Positions 1 to 9,220 of a DNA stretch of 33,091 nt are shown here, one piece after another (the stretch's first letter is position 1; each line of letters opens with the position of its first letter). The stretch lies in assembly GCA_902781045.1 (NCBI GenBank), contig CACZHT010000048.1:1-33091 (forward strand), read 5' to 3'. The notes under the pieces are model-generated. The model saw nothing but the letters and a program-made list of their open reading frames with translations, was not told the origin of the DNA and ran no database searches. Origin of the DNA: an uncultured Bacteroidales bacterium. Its GTDB lineage: Bacteria; Bacteroidota; Bacteroidia; Bacteroidales; Muribaculaceae. A program made the translations under genes and the position numbers.

Positions 1-1
1 A

Positions 2-1576
2 CTCAACGGTACCGATGCCAACCACCTCTTGGGTTTTGTGTGGGACGATGACGACTCATGGTCGGGCTGTGGCGAGTTTAACACCACGCTCACCTACGAG
101 CCCAACGATGCAGTCACGCCGCCAGCCAGCAGCGATGACTATCACTACTGGGGCAAGTACTCTAACGAGTCACGCACTACACTCAACACCATGGCTGGTG
201 TCTACAAGTTGGGCAACGACGTCTACTTCCGTGGCATCGCTTGTGGCAATGCTGGCACCGATGATGAGATCCTGCCCGATGCTTGGGTGCACGGCACGAT
301 TGATGGCAATGAGGTGACCATCCCTGGTGGCCAATATCTGGGCACAGCCAATGGTATGCCCCTCTATCTGGTGGGCAACCATGGCAGCAGTACCGCTGGA
401 GACGTCCATCTGACCTACGATGCTGAGAGCGACAGTTACACCTTTGTCAATGCCTACTACTTGAGTGCCAATTGCGACCAGATACGCTACTTCCTGTCCT
501 TCGAGGATGAGAATGTCATCAGCGCTGGCGAGCCCAACTTCCCCGTGGTAGTCACCCCGCCCGTTGGCCTCGAGACCGAAACCTATCTGTTCACAGCCCA
601 ATCCCTGGCCTTCGACTGGGAGGGTTATCCCGACTACACGCCCTACAACAAGTTTATCCAAGTGGGCTTCGACGGCAGCGATGTGTATGCACAGGGGTTG
701 TGCAACGACCTGCCCGAGGCTTGGATCAAGGGAACACTTCAGGGCAATCAAGTGACCTTTGCCAACGGCCAATTCTTTGGCACCAAAGTTCAGGATCTGT
801 GGGGTAGCATCATTGAGACTGACCACTACTTCACCGGCGTGAGCATGGACGTGGACACCTATGCATTCACCATCAAGGATGTGGTCATGACCTACGATGC
901 CGAGAGCCAGACATTCACAACCAGTGACCTCTTTGTCGACAACTCCAAGCGCTACGCACTCATCTACAACGCCATCTATGCCGACATGGAGTGGCAGAAG
1001 TACATTGAGTATGGCGGCACTCCGTCCACGCCCAGTGTGTTGTCCTACAACGACTACGGCGCGATGGCAAGTATGCAGTGCCAGATACCTGTAGTTGACA
1101 CCGACGGTCACATGATGAACACCAGTCTGCTCTACTACAAGTTCTACAGCGACATTCAGGGCGAGATTGCCGAGGTTGAGTTCACCCCCGATTATTACTC
1201 ATCACTGACCGAGCCCATGGTCGAGATTCCTTTCGGCATGACCGTGGGTTATGACATCTATCCTGGTGGCACCTTCGTCTACCTGAACATGCCAGAGTGT
1301 GCCGACTTCAACCGCATCGGTGTGCAAAGCATCTACTATGGCAATGCCGACACTGCATCGGCACGTGCCCAGGGCATGGGGCATGTTAGCGAGATTGGAT
1401 GGTACAACATCAAGGGACAGAGTGCCGTTGATGCAATCGCAACGGGCAAGACTGTGTCTGCAATTCGTTACTATAACATTGCTGGCCAGCAGAGCGAAAA
1501 GCCCTTCGATGGTATGAACATCGTTGTGCGCACCTACACCGATGGCACCACAAGTGTCACAAAGGCTGTCAAGTAA
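2..1576 (+). CDS. Secreted protein with duplicated domain and conserved C-terminal tail (5' truncated)
   Basis: The frame is open from base 2 with no convincing start, so the 5' end lies outside the window and about 524 residues are visible. I do not recognise a named family. Two copies of one domain can be seen. Each contains an AW[VI][HK]GT block, then GQ[YF][FL]GT, then a TYDAES segment, in roughly the first 160 residues and again in residues 195-340. The sequence is acidic and aromatic-rich with little lysine, as in exported Bacteroidales proteins. The last 40 residues contain YYNIAGQQ, KPFDG and TDGTTS, a tail also present on the protein at 21220-21981. By analogy with C-terminal sorting tails this may direct type IX secretion, which is inference. 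A strong terminator follows at 1602-1639. Being coding is near certain; the function is unknown. Confidence 0.85.
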   Translation, partial: LNGTDANHLLGFVWDDDDSWSGCGEFNTTLTYEPNDAVTPPASSDDYHYWGKYSNESRTTLNTMAGVYKLGNDVYFRGIACGNAGTDDEILPDAWVHGTIDGNEVTIPGGQYLGTANGMPLYLVGNHGSSTAGDVHLTYDAESDSYTFVNAYYLSANCDQIRYFLSFEDENVISAGEPNFPVVVTPPVGLETETYLFTAQSLAFDWEGYPDYTPYNKFIQVGFDGSDVYAQGLCNDLPEAWIKGTLQGNQVTFANGQFFGTKVQDLWGSIIETDHYFTGVSMDVDTYAFTIKDVVMTYDAESQTFTTSDLFVDNSKRYALIYNAIYADMEWQKYIEYGGTPSTPSVLSYNDYGAMASMQCQIPVVDTDGHMMNTSLLYYKFYSDIQGEIAEVEFTPDYYSSLTEPMVEIPFGMTVGYDIYPGGTFVYLNMPECADFNRIGVQSIYYGNADTASARAQGMGHVSEIGWYNIKGQSAVDAIATGKTVSAIRYYNIAGQQSEKPFDGMNIVVRTYTDGTTSVTKAVK

Positions 1577-1601
1577 CCAGTCGCAATGAGACTCAATGCA
1601 A

Positions 1602-1639
1602 CAGGCACTGCCACCCGAATGGCAGTGCCTGCTGTTTTT
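1602..1639 (+). terminator. Rho-independent terminator of the first gene
   Basis: A perfect 12-bp stem, CAGGCACTGCCA (1602-1613) with TGGCAGTGCCTG (1620-1631), has a 6-base loop and is followed after three bases by TTTTT (1635-1639). It lies 26 bases past the stop codon at 1574-1576. Confidence 0.9.
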
Positions 1640-1660
1640 CTAGTAGTTCGGTAGTTAGAA

Positions 1661-1742
1661 GGTTGTCGGTTATCAGTAGTCAGTAGTCGGTTGTCGCTGA
1701 AAACTGAAAACCGATAACCGACAACTGATAACCGATAACTGA
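1661..1742. repeat. Degenerate TTATCGGT-type intergenic repeat with 13-bp inverted arms
   Basis: GTTGTCGGTTATC (1662-1674) is the exact reverse complement of 1713-1725. Further degenerate copies of the GATAACCGATAACTGAT theme continue to 1742. Short low-complexity repeats of this kind are common between Bacteroidetes genes. Here the repeat touches the stop codon of the transporter fragment at 1743. No open frame of interest is present. Confidence 0.7.
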
Positions 1743-2042
1743 TTAACACACCTTCTCGAGGCGGCGCATCATGGCCATCATGATGGCGGCAGAGAGTAGG
1801 CACAGGACTACGAAGACTGCCCACACTTGCCACAATGGCAAGTCACCCCACAGGTGACCACCCACCTGCACCAGGAAGTTGCCCAGTGCGGTTGCGGCAA
1901 ACCAACCACCCATCATCAGACCTTTGAGTTTGGGAGGTGCCACCTTGGTGACAAACGACAATCCCATGGGTGAGAGAAGCAGTTCACCGAAGGTTAGTAC
2001 CAGATAAGTCGAAATGAGCCAATTGGGTGATGCCAATGGTGG
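1743..2042 (-). pseudogene. POT/PTR2 peptide transporter, C-terminal fragment
   Basis: About 100 residues read on the minus strand match the end of proton-dependent oligopeptide (POT, MFS) transporters. The signature is TFGELLLSPMGLSFVTK followed by KLKGLMMGGWFAATALGN, then a last hydrophobic helix and a short basic cytoplasmic end RRLEK. Family members are usually about 450-600 residues with 12-14 helices, so roughly the first three quarters are absent. The homology stops near 2040, where an unrelated plus-strand reading frame begins. The frame itself remains open through that fragment on the minus strand, but the residues there look like antisense translation, not transporter. Without its N-terminal helices it cannot be a working transporter. 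Either a chromosomal rearrangement or an assembly join explains it. Confidence 0.75.
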
Positions 2043-2285
2043 AGCGCGTGCGACCTCGACAAGCTGACGCGATATCTTGACCGATTTGAGCACGACGGCA
2101 TTCACTTCGAGTATGCCAACCACAACCCCGAGGTTGGCAACACAGCCCTGTCGTGCTTCGACGACAAACTCTACTTCAACGTTGGCATCGACGACAAGTT
2201 TGGCTTTGACCCCGACAATGACTGGGCCGAGGTCATCACGGTGCTCAACGCTCATGCCCAACACGATGAGAACAGCCATTATTAA
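2031..2285 (+). pseudogene. C-terminal fragment of an unidentified protein
   Basis: An open frame begins after the in-frame stop at 2028-2030 and runs to TAA at 2283-2285. It reads about 80 residues rich in D, N, H and aromatic residues (for example LDRFEHDGIHFEYANHN and a D-rich stretch near the end). The composition and codon use look like real Bacteroidales coding sequence, unlike the opposite-strand reading. There is no in-frame ATG, so it is probably the 3' remnant of a longer gene whose front was lost at the same point (about 2040) where the transporter fragment ends. Its stop overlaps the start of the lipoprotein gene by 20 bases, as in a natural operon. I do not recognise the family. 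Confidence 0.55.
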
Positions 2286-2643
2286 GCTCTCGGCCCTGCT
2301 CTGCCTGGTTCTGGCCGTGTTGCCCTCATGCCGCACTCGGCAAGCCGCCCTGCCTGTCGGCCCAATGCCGCATGAGCAGGATGACGAACACAGTCAATCG
2401 GTCTTTCTGGTCATGTATGACGCCGAGGTGGGCAAGCAGCCACTGCTGCAAGCCATCAAAGACTATGGGTGTGAGGTGGTTTATGATTATCACTTCATCA
2501 ATGGCATGGCTCTGAAAAAGCCCAATAATAAAACGCTTGAAGAGACGATGCGGCACTTCGGTCAGGTCGCGGGCGTCGTGGCCGTGGAATATGACCACAT
2601 CACTCGCCTGACCGACCCTGTGAGGCCCAAATTAGAAATGTGA
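2266..2643 (+). CDS. Small lipoprotein with inhibitor-I9-like fold
   Basis: 125 residues. The N-terminus MRTAIIKLSALLCLVLAVLPSC is a lipoprotein signal peptide (lipobox LPSC, acylated Cys22), which is why I prefer the ATG at 2266 to the one at 2254. The mature part (about residues 45-118) reads as alternating strand-helix-strand: VFLVMYDAEV, a helix, VVYDYHFINGMALKK, a helix and VVAVEYDHI. That pattern resembles the ferredoxin-like propeptide/inhibitor I9 fold that precedes subtilisin-type proteases. The fold assignment is inference from the pattern. The start overlaps the upstream fragment's stop by 20 bases, so the two were probably co-transcribed. If the missing upstream gene was a protease, this could be its inhibitor or chaperone, but the visible part of that gene does not show it. 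Confidence 0.75.
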   Translation: MRTAIIKLSALLCLVLAVLPSCRTRQAALPVGPMPHEQDDEHSQSVFLVMYDAEVGKQPLLQAIKDYGCEVVYDYHFINGMALKKPNNKTLEETMRHFGQVAGVVAVEYDHITRLTDPVRPKLEM

Positions 2644-2687
2644 TGAAACTTTTTACGTTTTTTCGTTCAACTTGCGCATTTTATTTG

Positions 2688-2695
2688 TAACTTTG
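2688..2695 (+). promoter_or_regulatory. -7 promoter box TAACTTTG for the BspA-like gene
   Basis: TAACTTTG matches the Bacteroidetes consensus TAnnTTTG and lies 67 bases before the ATG at 2763. A clear -33 TTTG is not visible; the upstream stretch is T-rich (2650-2665). Confidence 0.6.
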
Positions 2696-2762
2696 CGCCA
2701 TGGCGGGTGCTCTTGCCAGGCAATCGTTCACAATACTAATCACTTAAAACAACTCAACCGTT

Positions 2763-4139
2763 ATGAAACACTGTATACTGCTCATGCTGGCCATGCTTGT
2801 CGTCGCACTGCCGCGGCAGGCCCGTGCCTACGACATCCAGGTGGGTGGCTTGTTCTTCAACCTGAACCCTGACGGGAAAACCGTCACACTCACCTACGAG
2901 ACCATCATCTTGCCAGCCCTGGATGCGCCGGCCCCCACAGCCAGGGGCTATGTCGGCAATATCGTCATCCCCTCGAGCATCAAACACGGGGGCAAGACCT
3001 ACACAGTCAGCGCCATAGACGCCTATACGTTCAACTGCAACCCACAACTCGTCTCGGTCGTTGTGCCGTCATCGGTTCAGACCATCGGTGAGTCGGCCTT
3101 TGGCCAGTGCTATAGCCTCAGGTCGGTCATCCTGCCGGATAACTTGACCGAGATCAGCGACCGTATGTTCGCCGAGAGTGGCTTGCAAGAGTTTGTCATT
3201 CCCGGCAAGGTGAAACGCATCGGCTCACATGCCTTCAACAGCTGCTCACTCAAGTCGATTGCCATTCCCAACTCGGTCACCGACATCGGCCAGGCGGCAT
3301 TCGGTGCTTGCCGGTGGTTGCAAGAGGTGAAGCTGGGTAAGTCGGTCAAGACCATTGGCGATGCAGCATTCAGCATCTGCTCGCAACTGAGGGCCATCAA
3401 TCTGCCATCTTCGCTCAAGGAAATTGGCGACAAAGCGTTCAACGAGTGTGCTAGTCTGACCGACGTAACCATCCCCGCGTCGGTCGATAAAGTGGGCGAC
3501 GGAGCGTTCAACAACTGCCAAGCGCTCGGCAAACTCACCGTCGACAAGGCCAATAAGACCTATGACTCGCGTGACGGCTGCAACGCCATCATCGAGACAG
3601 CCAGCAACACGCTGATTGTGGGGTGTGATGCCAGCACAGTGCCATCGACGGTGACCGCCATTGGGCCTGAGGCATTTGCCGGTTGCTCCGGGTTGACCCG
3701 TGCCGACCTGCCCGCATCGGTGACCACTATCGGTTACCGTGCCTACTACTACTGCCGGAACATCCGGGCACTCAGTCTGCCCGAATCAGTGAGAACCATC
3801 GGAAGCTACGCCTTTGTGGGCTGCGACAGCCTCGAGACCGTCACCATCCCCAATTCGGTGACGACAATCAGCTACGGTGCCTTCCTGCACGACGACCACA
3901 TCAAGTGCCTCACCATCGGCAGTGCCGTTACACTCATCGACACTTGGGCATTCAAGGGACTGGACGCGGTGACCTCCCTCACCAGCAACATCCGGGATGT
4001 GAGCCAGGTCAAGATGGGCGAGGATGTGTTCGACGAGATTGACAAGTCGGCCTGCACGCTCTATGTCCCCACCGGCACGGCCTCGCAATACAAGGCCGCC
4101 CCTCAGTGGAGCGACTTCAAGCATATCGTCGAGCGGTGA
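2763..4139 (+). CDS. BspA-like leucine-rich repeat surface protein
   Basis: 458 residues. A signal peptide (cleavage near ARAYD, residue 22-23) is followed by about eleven LRR_5/BspA repeats of roughly 22-23 residues. Typical units are IPSSVQTIGESAFGQC, LPSSLKEIGDKAFNEC and IPNSVTTISYGAF. The I/LPxSVxxIGxxAFxxC core is the hallmark of Treponema/BspA-type repeats. The C-terminus (CTLYVPTGTASQYK, then WSDFKHIVE) is the usual ending of Bacteroidales members, in which a repeat closes with a YxxAxxWxxF block. Such proteins are exported and bind host proteins or other bacteria; ligand binding here is only inferred. The gene has its own promoter at 2688 and no obvious operon partner. The start is set by the signal peptide. 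Confidence 0.92.
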   Translation: MKHCILLMLAMLVVALPRQARAYDIQVGGLFFNLNPDGKTVTLTYETIILPALDAPAPTARGYVGNIVIPSSIKHGGKTYTVSAIDAYTFNCNPQLVSVVVPSSVQTIGESAFGQCYSLRSVILPDNLTEISDRMFAESGLQEFVIPGKVKRIGSHAFNSCSLKSIAIPNSVTDIGQAAFGACRWLQEVKLGKSVKTIGDAAFSICSQLRAINLPSSLKEIGDKAFNECASLTDVTIPASVDKVGDGAFNNCQALGKLTVDKANKTYDSRDGCNAIIETASNTLIVGCDASTVPSTVTAIGPEAFAGCSGLTRADLPASVTTIGYRAYYYCRNIRALSLPESVRTIGSYAFVGCDSLETVTIPNSVTTISYGAFLHDDHIKCLTIGSAVTLIDTWAFKGLDAVTSLTSNIRDVSQVKMGEDVFDEIDKSACTLYVPTGTASQYKAAPQWSDFKHIVER

Positions 4140-4235
4140 GCCATGCGATGGGTGGTGTGGCGCAACCGCTGGTTTGACTAGAGTTTATGTTTCTGCTAAT
4201 GTCTCAACAATAACACTTTATTTTCAACCCAACTC

Positions 4236-5420
4236 ATGATTAAAGATTTCAATTTCTATACGCCCACACGTGTGGTGTTCGGGCGCGAGGCCGAGGGCAA
4301 GATTGGCCAGCTGGTGAAGGACAATGGCGGCAAGCGCGTGCTGCTGCACTATGGTGGCGGGTCGGCCGAGCGGTCGGGCCTGCTCGATGTGGTGCGCCAC
4401 CAGCTTGAGCAGGCGGGCATCGCCTGGTGCGAGCTGGGCGGTGTTGTGCCCAACCCGTTGCTGAGCAAGGTGCGCGAGGGCATCGAGTTGTGCCGCCGCG
4501 AGCAGGTCGACTTCATCCTGGCCGTGGGTGGCGGCAGTGTGATTGACTCGTCCAAGGCCATCGGCTACGGTGTGCCCTATGCTGGCGACGTGTGGGACTT
4601 CTGGGATGGCAAGGGCGTGCCAGCGGCATGTCTGCCCATCGGCGTGGTGCTCACCATCCCGGCCGCCGGGTCAGAGATGTCGTCGAGCTGCGTCATCACA
4701 CGCGACGAGGGGCTGCTCAAGCGTGGGGTCAACAGCGACCTGTGCCGCTGCCGCTTTGCCGTGATGAACCCCGAGCGCACCTACACCCTGCCTCCCTATC
4801 AGACGGCGGCAGGAGCCACCGACATCATGATGCACACCATGGAGCGCTACTTCTCGAAGTATGAGGACATGACCCTGACCGATGCCCTCAGCGAGGCACT
4901 GTTGCGCACCGTGCGCGATGCGGCTCTGGTGGTGCTGGAGCATCCCGAGGACTATCGCCACCGTGCCCAGATCATGTGGGCCAGCTCGCTGGCTCACAAC
5001 GACCTGACCGAGTGCGGCACCGAGAAGGACTTTGCCACCCACAAGCTCGAGCACGAGCTGAGCGCGCTGTTCGGTGTGACCCATGGTGCCGGGTTGGCCG
5101 CGCTGTGGCCCTCGTGGGCACGCTATGTCATGGACCGCCACCTGAGCCGCTTTGTGCAGTTTGCGGTCAATGTCATGGGCGTGGCCAATGACTTTGCCCA
5201 TCCCGACGAGACCGCCGAGCGGGGCATCCGCGCCATCGAGTCGTTCTACCGCCAGATAGGCATGCCCACCAACATCCATGAGTTGCTGGGCCGCGAAATC
5301 ACCGATGCGGAGATTGACACGCTGGTCGACAAGTGCTCGCGTGGCGGCAAGCTCAAGATTGGTGCCATGGAGGTGCTTGATGCCGCCGACATGCGTGCCA
5401 TCTATCAAATGGCACGATAA
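4236..5420 (+). CDS. Iron-containing alcohol dehydrogenase (YqhD/BDH type)
   Basis: 394 residues, the normal length for the NAD(P)H-dependent butanol dehydrogenase branch of group III alcohol dehydrogenases. The N-terminal Rossmann-like half has the nucleotide-binding run AVGGGSVIDSSKAIG (GGGS at 98-101) and AAGSEMS. The C-terminal helical half carries the metal ligands Asp196 and His200 (in GATDIMMH), His269 and His283 (in HKLEHELSALFGVTHGAG). This spacing matches YqhD. It reduces aldehydes to alcohols in the cytoplasm, in fermentation or aldehyde detoxification; the physiological substrate cannot be read from sequence. It appears monocistronic, closed by the terminator at 5441-5474. I see no clear TAnnTTTG box in the 96 bases upstream. 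Confidence 0.95.
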   Translation: MIKDFNFYTPTRVVFGREAEGKIGQLVKDNGGKRVLLHYGGGSAERSGLLDVVRHQLEQAGIAWCELGGVVPNPLLSKVREGIELCRREQVDFILAVGGGSVIDSSKAIGYGVPYAGDVWDFWDGKGVPAACLPIGVVLTIPAAGSEMSSSCVITRDEGLLKRGVNSDLCRCRFAVMNPERTYTLPPYQTAAGATDIMMHTMERYFSKYEDMTLTDALSEALLRTVRDAALVVLEHPEDYRHRAQIMWASSLAHNDLTECGTEKDFATHKLEHELSALFGVTHGAGLAALWPSWARYVMDRHLSRFVQFAVNVMGVANDFAHPDETAERGIRAIESFYRQIGMPTNIHELLGREITDAEIDTLVDKCSRGGKLKIGAMEVLDAADMRAIYQMAR

Positions 5421-5440
5421 GCCCTGGCACGCTACTAATC

Positions 5441-5474
5441 AAGCCGAGCTCACCATGACATGGGCTCGGCTTTT
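5441..5474 (+). terminator. Terminator of the alcohol dehydrogenase
   Basis: AAGCCGAGC (5441-5449) pairs perfectly with GCTCGGCTT (5464-5472) around a 14-base loop and runs into TTTTG. It separates two convergent genes. Confidence 0.8.
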
Positions 5475-5496
5475 GTTGTGCCGGTTGGGCAACCGA

Positions 5497-6540
5497 CTAG
5501 AATGTGACTGTGCGTTCGGGGGCGGCAAACGAGCAGAATCGGGCCGTAGCATCGGTGATATAGAGCACCGCCATGTTGCCGTCATCGGGGCTGTACATCC
5601 GTTTGAGGCTGGGGTTGCGCTCCAGAAACACTTGCTTGACCGACAGGTCTTCGTCGTTGACTAGCGTGCCGCTCAGGCGAAGCCACTCGCTGCCCGACGG
5701 TTTCAGGGCGCAACTCTCAAATTTGCCGTTGCGGTTCATCTGGCGGAACACATCCTTGACTTTGCCGGTCATGATATAGAGCCTGCCATTGATAATCTCA
5801 GACACGCCGAAGGGGCGCACACGTGGCTGCTCCCCGTCGTTGGTGGCGATGTAGAACACGCCACACTCCTTGAGGTACTCCTGCACCTCGCTTATGTTCT
5901 GTTGCATGCTTTGCTGGTGTTGTTGTGTCAATAGCTTGTGAGGCACCTCAAGCCAGGGCTTGAGCTCTCGCTCAAAGATGTCTCGCTCCACGATGCGATA
6001 GTGCGGACAGTAAGCGTCGCGGTAGTCGCGTGAGTGGCTGATGGCATATTGTCCGGCAGCCAGCACACTGTCGATGAACTGCCTGTCGCGCCCGATGTGC
6101 GGCAGGTGTCGCGGCATCCGCTCGATGGTGTCAAGCGTCTGGTGCCACAGTGTCGCCCACTGTTCGACAGTGGGTCTTTGCGCAGCATTGGCACTGCGCA
6201 CAAAAGCGTCGAGCAGCAGGTCGGATGTGATCAGTCCATCGGTCACGGCACGCAGGTTGACACGCACATGCCGCCCCCGGAGTCCACAAGGTTCGTAGTA
6301 CCATGGCAACTGCGGGTCGCTGGCGGCTGTTGTCAGTTCCTGCTCCAGATAGGCCTTGGCACTGGCTCGGTCGGCCACCAGGTGTTCGGCTCCCATGCAG
6401 TCCTGGAAGCACGACTTGTAGATGTCGAGCAGTCGTGCCTTGGGATAGGCTGCCAGTTGGCGTTCGACAAACGTGGTGACATCCTGAGCTCCGGCCATCA
6501 GCGCAATGGCCATGATTGTTGTGACTATGAGTTTCTTCAT
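5497..6540 (-). CDS. Secreted two-domain protein: Bacteroidetes helical domain fused to PNPOx-like split barrel
   Basis: 347 residues. Residues 1-18 form a signal peptide (MKKLIVTTIMAIALMAGAQ). Residues about 20-200 are a helical domain with conserved-looking blocks KSCFQDCMGAEHL, YYEPCGLRGRHVRVNL and DAYCPHYRIVER; I recall it as an uncharacterised Bacteroidales family without a name I trust. Residues about 215-347 are a pyridoxamine-5'-phosphate-oxidase-like FMN/F420 split barrel: VQEYLKECGVFYIATNDG, PRVRPFGVSEIINGRLYIMT and a strand-rich end. Barrels of this kind normally bind flavin in the cytoplasm, so an exported fusion is unusual. The next plus-strand gene end is 76 bases away and convergent. 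The start is chosen at the ATG giving a clean signal peptide. The catalytic role is unknown; the barrel assignment is strong and the first domain's function is open. Confidence 0.85.
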   Translation of the reverse strand: MKKLIVTTIMAIALMAGAQDVTTFVERQLAAYPKARLLDIYKSCFQDCMGAEHLVADRASAKAYLEQELTTAASDPQLPWYYEPCGLRGRHVRVNLRAVTDGLITSDLLLDAFVRSANAAQRPTVEQWATLWHQTLDTIERMPRHLPHIGRDRQFIDSVLAAGQYAISHSRDYRDAYCPHYRIVERDIFERELKPWLEVPHKLLTQQHQQSMQQNISEVQEYLKECGVFYIATNDGEQPRVRPFGVSEIINGRLYIMTGKVKDVFRQMNRNGKFESCALKPSGSEWLRLSGTLVNDEDLSVKQVFLERNPSLKRMYSPDDGNMAVLYITDATARFCSFAAPERTVTF

Positions 6541-6637
6541 GTTGGTTGCAGATAGTTTTGGCCGATAAAGATAGTCAAACTTGGTGCAAAATTCTCAGGT
6601 GACTCAGTAACCATTCAGCGATTCTGCTGTTTGAGGT

Positions 6638-9220
<2,583 letters not shown>

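Noticed and set aside
29..31. TTG at 29 as the start of the first gene
   Set aside because: The frame is open upstream to the window edge with coding-like residues and no signal peptide follows, so the gene is truncated, not starting here.
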